A stretch of DNA of 64,000 nucleotides from Amylostereum areolatum (Eukaryota > Basidiomycota > Agaricomycetes > Russulales > Stereaceae): NCBI GenBank assembly GCA_012932865.1, contig SAXG01000002.1, positions 1,674,001 through 1,738,000 on the forward strand, read 5' to 3'. Of this stretch, positions 1 to 13,100 are shown piece by piece. The position numbers and the translations under genes are program-made. Every line of letters begins with the position of its first letter. Position 1 is the stretch's first letter. The notes beneath the pieces were generated by a model that saw only the letters and a list, made by a program, of their open reading frames with translations, was not told the DNA's origin and ran no database searches.

Positions 1-3000
1 GCCTCCGCCTCGGTGACGCATCATCATGTCTCTATCAGGAAACCTACATGAATGTGAGATGCAGTAAATGAGGGAGCGAGAGGTAACGCAACACGTTGAC
101 ATGATAGACCATCCAGTCTAGGTCGTGTTCCCTGGGTTGTCGAACGACGGAGGGGCCAAGTATTTCGTCCGTTTGGCCATACATGAAAGCAGGAACCACG
201 TAGGCGGCGCGAACGACCTGACCCGGGTCCAGAAAGCTAAAGGCATCGGGTCCTGCCCCGTCGATGAAGCCGACACTGGGCAACCGCTTGGCATTCCAAC
301 CGCTCGGCTGGGATGTGTCCAAACCAAACCAACGAACATACAAAATATCCATATGCTGTAGCTTCGCCTTTGAGCTTCGCCCGACTGTCGGTTCAACGCG
401 CTCCGGGTGGGTGTAGTTGTACTCAACATGGAAGACGTTCACCACGCGTGCGTACCAATAAGGGTGCTTGGGAAGAACGCCTTCCTCCTCGCAAGGCGCA
501 AGGACCATGATGTCGGCGCGGGTGCGAGGGTTGACGGTGTCTTGCTGGCGGCGGACGTCGTAGCTTGTGTAGTTGATTCTAAAGGTCCGATGGTGATAGA
601 ACTTGTCGTTGCGGATGTGAACGCGCGCGCGCACCTCTGGGGAGTATTGGAGCTCATCCCCGTCGAAAGCGCAGTCGTGTATGCGCGCGAGCATATGGTC
701 TTTGAGGCTAGGGATGAACGTCTGCAGGCTAGAGCTCAGCCACTGGTATCGAAACAAAGAGAAAATGTCTTACATCGCGGTCAAAGGCCGGATCTGCGTC
801 GCGGTCATCCAAGAAGTCGGATATGAAGCTTGATGTCCTTCGAGAGTTGGAGATGTGATAATGTTGTGCAGGAGGGGTGTGAGGGAGAGGATCCTCTGTG
901 GCCGTTTTCCGCTTGCGACGCGCGTTCGGCTCCTCCCCAGGGTCTGTAGCGCCGTGCATGAATCGCCGCCGAGTCTCGATCTTCGCCAGCTGTTTGAGCC
1001 ATTGGTTCTTGTTGGTCAAGGCGAAATTCTTCTTGCTGTATCCGTGCTCAAGTTCAAACTGTCCATAAGTTCAATGGTTGTCAGCTCAGAGTGAAGCAAG
1101 GAAGGCATTGAGTACCTTACAGTTTGTGTGCTATAAGACTCCGTTGTACCCACCCACACGATGGAATCCGGATAGTAGCCAAGCATGTGGTACTTGCTCG
1201 AGGTGAGGACGGTAAACTCTTTTCTTTTGGGACCGCGCGATGAAGTCGCGTCGACAGCGGTCCCGTTTTTTTTTGCAAGTGCCGCCTTCTTCCGACCACG
1301 AGCTTGTGTCTCTTGAGGAAGTTCAGATGCTATCCAATGCTGGCACGTCTTGGATTGAAACCGTCGGAAGGAAGTGCCGAGAGATTGAGTGACAGTGCGA
1401 AAGGCGGCGATTGTAGTTTCCGTGTGGACGCGCATCTTCGCATACCCATGCCAGGTGCAGAGATCGAAAAGGAGATCCATGACAATTTTGTCGTGGACAT
1501 GATTGTCTGGCTCGTTGTCGGAAATAAAAAGCCCCTCGAACACGGGGATAGAACACTAAATGTTTGTAGGGTCAGCAGCAGCCCCAGGCCGAGCGACGAA
1601 GGGTTAGTACACACCTGAAGGATGTCCTCAAAGTTTCGCGCTGCCAGTTGCTTCATGGCGGAAGTGTTGTGAGTGAAAGGTCGTATAGTTTCTCGCCCAA
1701 ACGCAGGCGTGTTACGAAAGCTTTACACAGAAACATGAGTCGAGGTGGATTATAGCTCAGATGAGACTGACCGCTTATTGAGCTCATTGACGCGTGTTCC
1801 GCCCATGGCAAAAAGAAGCCGCAGCAAATGGATGAATGTGTTCTTCCAGACTCCTAACTCAAACTCGTGCAGAAGATCGTTGGTGAGCATGCGATAGTGG
1901 TTGAATCCTGAGGGGCTGAGGCGTGTGGCGAACGCATTCTGGGAGGTAATATTAACGACGGCACGAACGTGCTGATGTCAAGGGAAGTATGCGCACTCGA
2001 ACGGGGAGCAAGCCCTTGCCGCCGAGGACCACATCTATGCGAGCAGAGTTGACCGGTACACCCTTTTCGAAGATCATCTTGCGTGCCTTCTCCACCGCAC
2101 GACGCTCAATGTCAGTACTGACCCGAGCATTGCGCTCGCGGCGGTTGATATCCACGGTTTTCCCTAGATCTTTGATTTGGTCTTTGGGTACGATACACCG
2201 AGGACATGGGCAGGCGCCAAGGTATTTGATACTTGCGAGGATGACCCTATGATCCAGTCAGACATCGGCTACAATGGAGGCTATAAATGTGCTTACTTTT
2301 CGGGATAGTCCGCAGAATACGTGAAGAACCGAGGGAAGATGCGTCGGACGATACCGTCGCCGCACATGACAACGACACCGTGGTGGTAGGCGTGCATGAA
2401 CTCCTCATCCAAGAGGAGCATCCATATTGCATGGAAGAGCTCGCGCTTACAGTGGGTGAGCACCGCTGCACTCGCGGGAATACCATGCTCTCGTGTATAT
2501 ATGTCTTGGAAGTCGGCGGGGAGCTGAAGTATATTCCCGTGTGTGAGCTATGAAGTCCGAGCATGCAAATGAAAGAAAACATACCTTCTTCATGTAGAGA
2601 ACGTGCTGGCAGGCACGACACGTAGGCCGACATCGTACATACTTGGTTTGGTTGCCGGACTGAATGTACCCTGGCCAGAGAGATGCGGGACCGAAGTTGG
2701 TGAGCTGAGTCTCATCGGAACTTCCCATCATGGCGGCTACAACACGCGGGACGTCGGGACCATCCCCAGGAGTGAGTTGGATGTTGTGGACCTCTTCGTC
2801 GGCTTCAAGCATTGCGTCAGATGTGTAGATCTCCGAGTAGAGCCGTTCAGGTTCGACGTCGGGGCTCCGTTGCCAGAACTGTTTGAATGGGGTCATGTGG
2901 AACGTCTTAGCGTTCTCGCCTTGGAAGAGCCCGACAACAACCTCGAGAAGTGGCCTGTAAAATATTCCATCAACCTCGAGGTGTGGAGCCTCCCCCTCGC

Positions 3001-4111
3001 TCGGCCAGGATTCCCCTTCACATGGAAGAGGGATCTGAATGGAGGTCTCTCGCCATCCGTCTGCAGCCGGAAAGCTGTTGAGATGATCTTCCAGCTTCTT
3101 GTTTTCCACTTTGTAGTTGAAATCTTCCAGGTCCTCGGCCTCGAACCCTTCCGCCTGCATCATCCGCGTGAGGCGGTTGACCTCTGATCCTGACTTGAGG
3201 ATGCCGCCAGAGTCCTTCCAGCCCATCATGACCGCGGCTGCGACGCTGGAGAAGGGCTCCCCCGTCTTCATATTGACAGGAGTAGGGCGTGGCGGGCCAT
3301 ATGTGACAAAATCATCGGGGATGGGAGGAGGGGCCGCGAGAGTTGGCGCGTCGCACACACTGTCGAGAGACTCACCCTCCAATGGGTCTATGGTTGGGCG
3401 ACGTGGATAGACCCGGAATAGGCCCATGTTGTTGGGCTCTGTTGTAACGGTTGTGTCGAGGGGCTCGGCAAAGACGATGCTCTCTACACTTGGAGTCTCT
3501 GAGACTTCTGAGATGGCGCGGGGGTTATTGAGAGCGGTGAGGCGAGCTTGAGCCAGTATTTGACGGCGAGAAGGAGGCATGTGGGGGAGCAACATGTGTG
3601 CTTCGGGTTGAAAGTCGGTATATCGTTTGGGAAATTTGAGAGCACGACCAGAGCGCTGTGACTTGAAAGCCACTTCCGGCGGCGGGGGGCTTGAGTTGTT
3701 TTCTTCAGGTGAGCAATGGTTGAGGCTCTAAAATTAAGCTTTCTGTAAGTATGCGGTGAGTTGATATGGTGACATAGGTAGCATACCGGTGAGCGCGTAA
3801 GGTCCATGTTGCTCGTAGGGGACAGAGCTCGTTCGGAGGCCTTCATGCCGCATTAAATCAGACAGCTTTGGACGGGAAAAAAAGCGTACCTCAGAGATAC
3901 CATCTGAGCAATATCCTTCTTGTATCCGGACGCGTTTCTTTCTCTCGTCTCCGTCTGTATCCTCCACCGAATGTTTCCTCTTGAAGAGTGCTGTGAATGA
4001 GTGTACCTTCCGGAATCCAGCGCATTTTCGCTCATGGACTCGAAGAGCGCGGCGGTCGTCTGCAAAATATGCACCACAACCATCACATTGAAATGAAGAG
4101 GAGGAGGACAT
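1..4111 (-). CDS. Plavaka-type DNA transposase (C-terminus beyond window)
   Basis: Transposase of the Plavaka group, which belongs to the CACTA-like (CMC) cut-and-paste elements of basidiomycetes. The start at 4111 opens a C2H2-like zinc finger (C-x2-C, then H-x3-H-x2-C within the first 30 residues) behind a serine run, as usual for this family. The large exon at about 3673-2450 carries a tryptophan- and proline-rich block with FKQFWQRSPD-like and LTPGDGPD-like segments. Later exons include ELPQETQARGR and YYPDSIVWVGTTESYSTQ near 1350-1130, the region before the C-terminal WFGLD motif. A final exon at the window edge encodes DRDMMMRHRGGG, the family's usual C-terminal block, so only a few residues are missing. 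At least eight exons are needed. The last visible junction works only with a donor inside a GTGTTGCG context at about 92. No early stop was seen, so it may be intact. Identification is from remembered family sequence, not from a search. Confidence 0.82.
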
Positions 4112-4284
4112 GGTGGGACGGGTCGTGCGCGTGAGGCCTGAGGCAGGTTGGAGCAAGCGAGACGCGAAATTCTCAAGCTGCAATTGAACGCGTACCACGT
4201 GATCCTAGACGCAAAGTCAATGGCGATTATGCCGTTATCCTCTCTTCTACCCACCACGTCCCCCCCATACTTATCCTCCTCGCG
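4112..4284. promoter_or_regulatory. Short divergent intergenic region
   Basis: Only 173 bp separate the ATG of the Plavaka transposase (minus) from the ATG of the DUF6698-like gene (plus). Both promoters must lie here or inside the 5' ends. No clear TATA box was seen. Confidence 0.35.
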
Positions 4285-6933
4285 ATGCCTAAACGTGCTC
4301 GTCCTTCTCCATCAGCATCTGACGACGAGGATCCTCTTCCTTCCCCTTCTCCGAGTCACCGACAGAAAAAGTCCAAACTGCGTCGCTCCCACTTCGAGGT
4401 CAAAGAGGCGTCATTGCCGGTTAACAAGCCCCCGACGCGCGTTACTAGGACACCATCCCTACAGGAGTCGTCCCAGGAAGTACGAAAATCTGGTTCGTCC
4501 AAAAAGACACACAAGTGCGTATTCTTCTCTGGTGAATGTATGCACCCGAACTGAAAATGTCATGCTTGAACAGATCAACGAAGAAACCCCCTACAGACGT
4601 TAGTGGTAGCCCAAGCCCGAAGCTCAACCTGTGAGTCTCCGAGATGTTTTTTGTTGTTGTTGGAGGTTTGATACCTACCCCGGCCTCGCTAGAACGGTGT
4701 GTCAGAAGACGGTCCTTGGAAAGCTTGGTCGGGCTGTTATCCGGAGCGTTGGGTTCCACCTGGACCTTGACAAGATCTTCCGGGTTGGGATCACTCGCGA
4801 CCGCTCAAAATCGAAGTCGCGCATGTACGCTTCCGCTCCCTCTATATTGCTCTCGGTCTCACCGCATACATCGCTAGGACCGACGAAGAAACTGTTATGT
4901 ACACCTTATATTGCAAGATTCTAGCGCTCTCCCCGCTCCTTACCTTCTTTGTCAAGAACGAGAAGAGCAGCCTTCTTGAGATATCTCTTCGCAAGGTAAA
5001 TCATTGCGCGCATACATGCACTCTAATCCTTGTCTGTGTTTTCCTTATCATAGGTTATGGATGCAAGCTCCGGTGCACGGTCGGCGGACTCCAATAAACT
5101 CAAGGAGGCCGTCCCGCGATACGCACCATCTGGTGACTTCAAGACCAATCCTCTCGTGCCTGCCATCGACCCCGGAATCAAAAGCGACCGTGGGTTGAAC
5201 CACATGCAGCTCGGTCGACTAATCTGTCCTGTCAAGTACCTCAGGCAGTTTGACAACAACCCAACCAAGTACGTCTCACTCGAACCATGTTGATGGCTCA
5301 CAAACCGGCCCCGTAGAACGCTCGAAAACCTTCAATCGGGCCGCTTAGAGCTCTCCAGTAAAGAAGACAAACTACCAACATTCTTATTCGAAGGATATCT
5401 CTGGGACAAGAACGACGCTCTCTCAGGCTTTGGCCTCGGAGAGTATTTTCTCAGGGTATGCTTCATGTTACCAGGCCGCGCGCGTACACTCTCACAACCA
5501 CTCACAGTGCTACCGACATATTTTCACCTCGCCATCGTCTGCGATTAAGGGCGAAAATAAGTCGTCTCGCGCATGCAACTCCAAGATCACTGGCATCTCC
5601 GAAGCAACGCCCGAGGGCGTCGCCTACGTTGCAGTCCAGGTACGGCGTTGTGTTTCTTCTGGGCTCGATACCAACTGATCGTTTCAGGCTCATTTTGCAG
5701 CGACGTCGTGGTCCAGCTGGAACAAGATCCTCAAGTACGGAAAGTTCAGCTATGTCGAATTTTACGACACCGTAGTCCGACTCTTTTCTGTCGACCCCGA
5801 TGGCGAGTGGCAGCAAGCGACTCTCAAGGCGATCACGAAGTATGTCCGTCGATTTCACGCTATCCATGTACTGAAATCGTCATTAGCGAGGTCTTCGAGA
5901 AGATTGACGACTCGGGAAGCGAGTCCGATGACTCGAGCCCAGGATTCTCAGCTCTCATCGCCGCGCGCAACAAGCAAGCAAGGGATCGACCGTCTAAGTT
6001 ATCCTCAAGCTCTTCTGAACCAGAAGATTTACCCAGGACATCCTCGCCCGAAGGTACATGTCCGTAATTCTCGTTTGTTTTTGAACTATACTCACTATCA
6101 AATATTCCTGGGTCTCTCGCTGGCGCGGCGTCATGGCATGCATCACTAGGTTCCCAGTCAAGTATCGTCTCGGCCCCCGAACCTCCTCCTCGCGCACGTC
6201 CCGCCAACGCGACAGTGTCAAAGAATAAACCTGGCCGAGATGACACTGACGCGGATGGACACCGGGAAGAGTCTCCCTCAGCGGGACGTACTCATTTTCC
6301 GACCCCTGCTGCTGCCGGTGGGTTTATAAGCTCTCTGACCATCTTGCCGCTGACTTCAGTGTAGATGGTGACGCAAGGAGCACTTCGTCGAGCCCGGCTC
6401 CACGTTCTCTCCCCAGGCGCAAGCCAAAACAGAGTATGCCCCTCGACGATGGCGGTAAGACTGCCCCGATCTCGGCTCATCTTGGATCTGACCCTTGTGC
6501 TCCCAGAAGCGGAAGACATCGAGGCCGAAGGTTCCCTTTTAGTTACAAGCCCGCCTAACGCTCCTAGCTTGACGAAGCCTGCCTCAACATCGGAGAAGGT
6601 GCAGCGTCTTGGAGCGTCAAAGAAGAAACACGGGACGGGCCTCCCTGTTGAGCCCACTTGGCTCAGTCCTTGGTCTTCAGACGAGGAGGGGAATGCATCT
6701 AAAGACGGTATGATTCGAGCTTGTCATGTCCTACACCTTGCTCACCGTATTTTTTTTTCCCAGGACCAGACACCGGTGACCTGTCGCCGATTGTCAACAA
6801 GTCGCTCGACACTACCGACCATCCGAAACTCCCGGCACAGAAAAAGCGCAAGGTGAAGCATTTGGCGCAACCTGCCGCCAGTGGATCTCGTTCGACTCGC
6901 TTGACGCGAGCGAATGCCGGTGCGCCGGGCTAG
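4285..6933 (+). CDS. DUF6698-like basidiomycete hypothetical protein
   Basis: Multi-exon gene. The start at 4285 opens a basic, serine- and proline-rich N-terminus (MPKRARPSPSASDDED). The conserved core lies at about 5055-5880: PSGDFKTNPLVPAID, then LFEGYLWDKNDA with GFGLGEYFLR, then HIFTSPSSAIKGE, then ITGISEATPEGVAYVAVQ, then FYDTVVRLFSVDPDGEW. These blocks are split by four or five short introns. This order resembles fungal proteins grouped as DUF6698, many copies of which lie near transposons; that link is from memory. The tail (5880-6933) is acidic and serine-rich and ends in a basic KKRKVKHL-like stretch that could be a nuclear signal. No catalytic residues can be named. The gene shares a 173-bp divergent promoter with the transposase, so it may be transposon-associated cargo, but this is inference. 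Confidence 0.6.
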
Positions 6934-7409
6934 ACGTCGTGAGTGTACCTACTGTGTTTCTCCCCCTACCTTGCTCACCATGACTGCCGACAGAGTCGAT
7001 TGGTGATGCTGTGTGCTACGGTGTAGAGATTCGGACGCCGACGGACACATCTGTATTCTTATCGTACCGCCTGTCTGTACTGCCTGTATCATCCGCAATT
7101 GTATCCATTTGTCGTGCTGTAATGCATGCTTGTGCATCAGTTCAAGGTCAATGCAAAGAATTCCGGCCATATATGCTCGCCATATATTCGCCTTGGAAGA
7201 ACCGGAGGTGTCTTATTTTAGAATAGAGTCCCGTCCGGATTATTCTACGCATTCCAGGGTTTTCAGGGTTTATATACGTTTACAGCCTATATATTGGTAT
7301 ATATAACCCTTGGGAGAGTTTGACACTTTTGCCGATGAGCCTGTGGTATCATTAGAGTCTGTAGGTGATTTCGTCGACCCTGTCCCCTGTGGCGCGGCTA
7401 CTTGTCCCT
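6934..7409. other. Intergenic, 3' flanks of two convergent genes
   Basis: No gene seen. The sequence becomes AT-richer around 7200-7310, including a direct-repeat-like run of TATA and GGGTTT words. Confidence 0.4.
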
Positions 7410-8764
7410 CTACATCAGGGTGCAGAGACACGACATATGACAACCGCGACCTGTAGTATTGAAAGTTAGGACCAGACTACACCCAACATCGGGTAGGGGG
7501 GAGACGCGCCCTATATCTCGCGTGTTGATGTTGCTCCCGAACGCAATAGCCGGCAGATCTTGTTTCATGCTCCGCCTCCACCCGCATCGTTCTGCAGTCG
7601 TCCAGAAGGCATGGTAGTAGAACGCGCGAGCGTCACCGGTGAGACCGAACAATGCGAAGAACAGGAGGGCAAACACGACATTGATGTATTCGCCCCATAT
7701 AGTCCCGAACGCACTCAGTCGGGTGCTTCTCCACTCCGCGGCGGGGATGGGAACAGGTTCGTCCCAGTCTTCATGGATGGACGACCAACCGGGCCAAAAG
7801 CCGATGTCGCCAGCTACGGTGTTTTGGATGTCGGTGGCAAAGATGAGGAAGCCGATTGGAAGCGTCAACAGGATGTCGATGCAACCTATGGCGAAGACAC
7901 GGATGTACTTCGCCCGATTGACAGAGGCGTTGGTCCGGAGGAAGGCGTTTGTCTGCCTGGAGTGGCGGTAGAAATGCCATAGAATCCTAGCTAGAGGACA
8001 GGTAAGCATCGTCGTAACGCTAGTGGGGCCGGTACAACGACTACTCACAGCAATAAAACACAATTGAGATGATCGGAAGGATGATTCCCCAACCGTCGAT
8101 AAATAGGATCTCCAGTCCAGAAACGTCGTATGCGTCGCTGCATCCGAACTCTTCGAGAATCAAGAACCGAGCGCCTTGTACGACGTAGTCTGTGAGAAGA
8201 ATGAGCGGGGTTTAGTACCTTCTCTCTGACCGCACAGTGAGAGCGACATCATACTCACAGAATCCTGTGACAAGGGTCGGCAGACCAAGCCCCAGGAAGA
8301 GGTCAAATAACAGCTCAATATGCTTCTACAGAGAAATTAGGCCCTTGTCCAAACAATGAATTGAAGGGAGCCCGCCGCCGTACCATGCGCTTTGTCCTCG
8401 GTTCAACTGCCTGCCTTTGGATGATCTTATACAGCCTATGCGTAATGACGAGGGAGCTTGCTGGTATGCCCACATTTGATGCGACTTCAAGGTGGGAGCC
8501 TTGCATAACAAGGTAAATATAAGGAGGTCGCCGGAATATGAGTGACGCACTGATATCGCACCACACAGGGGCGCTGTTGTTTGTGTTATCGGACCACACG
8601 ATGGTGTTGACACCGATACATACGGCAACGACGAAGATCCAGAAACCAAACATGGTGACACCTGTGTTCCAGGACTGGCGAACACCGTTGGACAGGAGAG
8701 CTAGGAGGACGAAAAAAGCGGAGAGCAAGTTGGCGATGGGTACCAAAGGGTACGTCGGATCCAT
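7410..8764 (-). CDS. STE3: STE3-type fungal pheromone receptor (GPCR)
   Basis: Seven-helix receptor for lipopeptide mating pheromones, acting at the plasma membrane. The start at 8764 gives MDPTYPLVPIANLLSAFF followed by a second helix that ends in a VWSDN...APVWCDI block, the signature of basidiomycete STE3 receptors. After an intron near 8555-8495 follow VGIPASSLVITHRLYKI and a basic loop. A small exon (about 8330-8265) encodes a KHIELLFDLFLGLGLPTLVTGF helix in two parts. The next encodes YVVQGARFLILEEFGC and the fifth helix. The long last exon carries FLRTNASVNRAKYIRVFAIG and the sixth helix, then a cytoplasmic tail ending at about 7410, whose last splice is uncertain. Introns follow GT-AG. 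No pheromone precursor with a CAAX end was found beside it, so it could be a mating-type receptor or one of the non-mating STE3 paralogs common in mushrooms. Confidence 0.88.
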
Positions 8765-9848
8765 GGTGGTAAACGGCTAAGCACTGAGTAGTGACCCTGG
8801 GCGCCATATTTTGCTGGAAGATTGGAAAGCTATATAGCGCAACCAATGTATGCAAATACTTACTAGTATGATATCCCTTGCGCGGTGTCTTGGATGGTAC
8901 CCAGATGACTGCAAATAGCATCCAGTCCACACGCAATACGTTTCACCCTGACGAGAACAGCATCAAGCGGCTGCTGATAGCTCTCTCCGTAAACAGATAT
9001 TGACACGAAAGCGGGAGGGAAAGTCGCACATTCCTCGGAGTAAGATTGAATGGAGAATGCAGCGTCGCGCTCTTGTTTCTCACCAAGAACCCGTCTCCAT
9101 GATAGTAAGATACCGTACGAACCCGACTGCCCTTTTGAACCGCTTGATCGTTGTAAGACAAGCATTGTCGGCTCGAAAATTAGTAGCCAAATTCCGGCAA
9201 AGTTACGGGTGAAAAGCGCGAGGTAGGCGATACTGTGGATTCTGGGATACTAGCCTAGTAGATGCCCGAATATTTTGGCTTTGGAATGAAGGGGACGAAG
9301 GGATTGCTAGGAAAGTATCAATCACAGCTGCCAGCGACAAACCGCGGGGGAAGGTCCCGACATCATAGTGCTCGATATACATACTTAGCAGGAAGGGCAG
9401 CGGGAGAAGAATCCATGATGATGGTATCTAGAAGTCTGAAGGTGCCCGTCACTTGCGTTCAGTTTCATCGCCTTGAGGCCCAGGAGGGCGGGAGAAGTGG
9501 AGGAGACCATGGGTTTCGTCACTTTCGTGAGAAACTTGAACTTTGGAGTCAAAACTTGCCAGCATAGAAAGGGACTCCGGGAGCTGTAACGTAACTGTTA
9601 TCGATCGGTTGTCACGGCGCGCCATTGGACAAATGTTCCGCATAGACTGAGTTGACCTTGCGAATGAAAGATCAGAGCGTCGTGAAGTAATACTCAGTCA
9701 AGAGAGATGGCACTCTGAACTTATGAGGGGAGCCGCGCGCGCGAGCGACGTCATGGAAATGCGATGCGTGGGAATTTCATTGTTGACTCGCTCAACGCGC
9801 AGCCACAGTGCTCTGCCCAATTGTCTCCACTCTCGTCCTTCCCTCGAC
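8765..9848. other. Intergenic between STE3 and PRP6 copy 1
   Basis: Holds the divergent promoters of both genes. Several short open frames exist (for example minus 9165-8863), but none resembles a known protein or ends in a CAAX motif as a pheromone precursor would. Confidence 0.4.
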
Positions 9849-12800
9849 ATGAAATTCAACAATCTCGACGAACTTTCCTTCTTGTTTGTTCCTGCACCGG
9901 CATCGTATGTGGCGGGTCTTGGCAGAGGGTGCGCTCGCCTTGTCATAAATGCAGGTCAACGTCTGATCCGTTCTTTGCAGTGCATCTGGGTTCACGACTC
10001 GGTCGGATATTGGTCCAGCACGTGGGGGCCCTTCCAGCGAAACCATAGCGTGCGTGCATTTCTGCCTCTTTCTGCTCCGCTAGAATGACGATAAAGCAGC
10101 TCGGCACAGGCTCGTCATAACGAAGAGACGGAGATTGATCCAGAGCAATTTCAGGATCCCGACAATGAGCATGGCCTATTCTCAGGGATACCATATGAGG
10201 CCGATGACGAGGAAGCGGACAAGATCTACGACATGGTCGAACAGAGCATGGATTCTCGCCGTCGTGCGCGAAGGTGTGTGACAATCATCCCCCTCATTTA
10301 CTTCACCTGACGTTCCCGCATCTCATTCCACAGAGAGGCGCGAGAAGAAACTGAGCTCGCGGAGCGCCGCGCTGAACGACCCAAGGTTCAACATCAATTT
10401 GCCAACCTCAAGCGCGGCCTAAGCATGGTGACCGACTCCGAGTGGGAGAGCATTCCAGAGGTGGGCAATCTCACCAGGAGGAAACGTAAACGGTCCGAAC
10501 TGTCATTTTCTGTACCCGACAGCGTTATCATCGGCAACCGCTCCAAGAGCGAATATGAGAACTCGTTGGGTCCGTTACAGCAGGAAGTAGGTTTTGACCT
10601 TCGTGTGTGGTCTAGGTGGACACTGACGGATGCATGTGTGCAGAATGACGGGATCTCGACGCCTGCAGATGGGACAATGGCAAGCTTCAGTCAAGCTCGC
10701 GACAAGGTGCTTTCCTTGAAACTCGACCAGGTAAGGCTTCCATCGTGCAAATCCGCGTATCATACCGACGAGACTGACATGTAGATATCCGGGGCGTCTA
10801 CCTCTTCGGCCATAGATCAAGCAGTCTACCTCAAATCTCTAGATTCCGCCCACCAAACAACTGCCGAGATTGGTAACATCAAGCGAGCCCGTATACTATT
10901 CAACTCGTTGATCAAATCCAACCCAAATCATGCACCAGGCTGGATATCTGCTGCCGCGCTGGAAGAGCACGCTGGGCACATGGTCACCGCACGAAAACTG
11001 ATTAAAGCGGGTTGTGAACAGTGCCCAAAGAATGAGGACGTATGGCTGGAAGCGGCGAGGCTTCATGTCAGTCCCTTTCATATTTATGTGACGTGACGGG
11101 CTAACATTGCGGTAGAATAACGATGACGCCAAAGTCATCCTCGCGAATGCAGTACAACACGTTGGCCAAAGCGTGAAGATATGGCTGGCCGCGGCAGACC
11201 TGGAACACGACGTCAAGGCCAAGAAGCGCGTTCTCCGTAAAGGTATGTCCCCCTCCATCCTCCACGAAATCTACCTGATGAAGGCTACCTATCTAGCCCT
11301 TGAAAGCATCCCGAACTCTGTCCGTTTATGGAAGGAAACAGTCAACCTCGAATCTTCTGCGGCTGACGCTCGCATCCTCCTCTCTCGCGCCGTCGAAGTC
11401 ATCCCATTATCCGTCGAGTTATGGATCGCTCTAGCCCGTCTCGAAACGCCTGAACGTGCTCAAGCCGTGCTCAATAAGGCCCACAAGGCCGTCCCGACAT
11501 CCCACGACATCTGGATCGCCGCTGGCCGTCTACTCGAGCAAGAAGCGTACGCAACCAAGGAAAACACCGATGCAGACCGCGAGAAGGCCCTTGCCTCTGT
11601 TGACAAGACGATCGAGGCTGGCGTGAAGGAGCTCAGGCGACATCAAGTCCTGCTGACACGAGAGCAGTGGCTCAAGGAGGCAGAGAAGTGCGAGGCGGAT
11701 GGGTCGCCGAGGACATGCGAGTCCATAGTGAAGGCCACAGTGTCCATGGAGATTGAAGAGACCGACCGGTTCGACACATGGGTGGGCGATGCAGAGGCAG
11801 CCGAAGCCCGCGGTCGCGTCGGCACCGCGCGCGCTATCATTGCCTATGCACTACGCGTGTTCCCCGACAGGCGAGAGCTCTGGAGGCGGGCGGCGGACCT
11901 CGAGAAAGCGCACGGGACGCACGATGCGCTGGACAGCGTCCTCGAGCGCGCGGTACACCATTGTCCACAGGCGGAGGTGCTCTGGCTGATGTGGGCGAAG
12001 GAGAAGTGGGTCATGGGCGATGTTCCCCGCTCACGAGAGGTCCTGGAGAAGGCCTTTGTCGCGAATCCGGAGAGCGAGCAGATCTGGCTTGCGGCCGTCA
12101 AGCTCGAGGCGGAGAACGGAGAGCTGGGTGTCGCACGCGAGCTGTTGGTGCGTGCGCGGACGGTGGCCGATACTGAGAGGGTATGTTTTTATTCACCATC
12201 CTTGGATACATCAGCTAACGTTTCCTCATAGATATGGATGAAGTCTGCCGTGTTTGAGAGACAGCAGGGGCAGACTGAGCTGGCGTTATCGACTGTCGCC
12301 TCTGCCCTTGCGAAATACCCTAAGTTTGCGAAGCTGTACATGATCCAAGGTCAAATCCACCAGGCTCAGAAGGACTATTCTGCTGCTCGTGCTTCCTATG
12401 CCGCGGGTGTCAAGGCCGCCCCCAAAGAAGTCAACCTGTGGATCCTTGCCAGCCGGCTGGAGGAGGCAGATAACAAGAGCATTCGTGCGCGTGCCATCCT
12501 GGACAAAGCCAGACTGGTCAATCCCAAGACGGACCTGCTGTGGGCGGAGGCCGTGGGCGTGGAGGAGCGTTCCGGCGGGGCGGCGCAGGCCAAGACGATG
12601 CTCGCACGGGGCCTCCAAGAATGTCCCGACTCTGGCTTACTATGGTCCCTCGCGATCTGGGCAGAACCCCGCCCGTCGCGTAAGTCACGGTCGGTCGACG
12701 CTCTGAAGAAGGCGCAGGACGACCCGATCGTGATATGCACGGTCGCACGGCTGTTTTGGGGGGAGAGGAAAATCGAGAAGGCGAGGCAGTGGTTTGGGAG

Positions 12801-13073
12801 GAGCGTGGGTGCGAACCCGGATTTGGGTGATACATGGGGCTGGTGGCTCAAGTTCGAGCGGCAGCATGGGACCAAGGTTCGCGTTTCCGCTAGACGTTCT
12901 GGTCAGATGCTGATGAGTGGTCATTGTAGGAACATCAGGACGATGTAATTAACAAGTGTGCTGCGGCGGAGCCCCACCGCGGACTGACATGGCAGGCGAT
13001 CGCGAAAGACGACGTGAACAAGGGGAAGAATGTCAAGGAGGTATTGGAGCTAGTTGCAGCCGCTTTGAAGTAG
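9849..13073 (+). CDS. PRP6: Pre-mRNA-splicing factor PRP6/prp1, copy 1
   Basis: Component of the U4/U6.U5 tri-snRNP that bridges U5 and U4/U6 during spliceosome assembly in the nucleus. The start at 9849 gives a short leader before [13 protein letters not shown], the hallmark PRP1 N-terminal motif, then [14 protein letters not shown] after the first intron. Next come [17 protein letters not shown] and [14 protein letters not shown] (about 10135-10275), and [18 protein letters not shown] (10430). From about 10870 the protein is a series of HAT/TPR helical repeats with regular tryptophans ([43 protein letters not shown]). The end is [20 protein letters not shown] and a stop at 13071-13073. About nine introns; all long exons read open, so this copy appears intact. 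A second copy lies inverted at 51706-54965; from about 10938 onward the two are nearly identical, introns included. Confidence 0.92.
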
Positions 13074-13100
13074 TCTGTACTGGGATATCTTTCGCCTGTC
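10938..13100 (+). repeat. Near-identical arm of inverted PRP6 duplication (copy 1)
   Basis: From about 10938 to just past the stop codon this sequence matches the reverse complement of about 53850-51670 almost base for base, including an identical intron at about 11067-11116. Upstream (9849-10937) identity drops to roughly four bases in five. Boundaries are by eye. Confidence 0.8.

Noticed and set aside
6900..9848. Pheromone precursor search near STE3
   Set aside because: No short frame with a Cys-aliphatic-aliphatic-X end could be found by eye on either strand.
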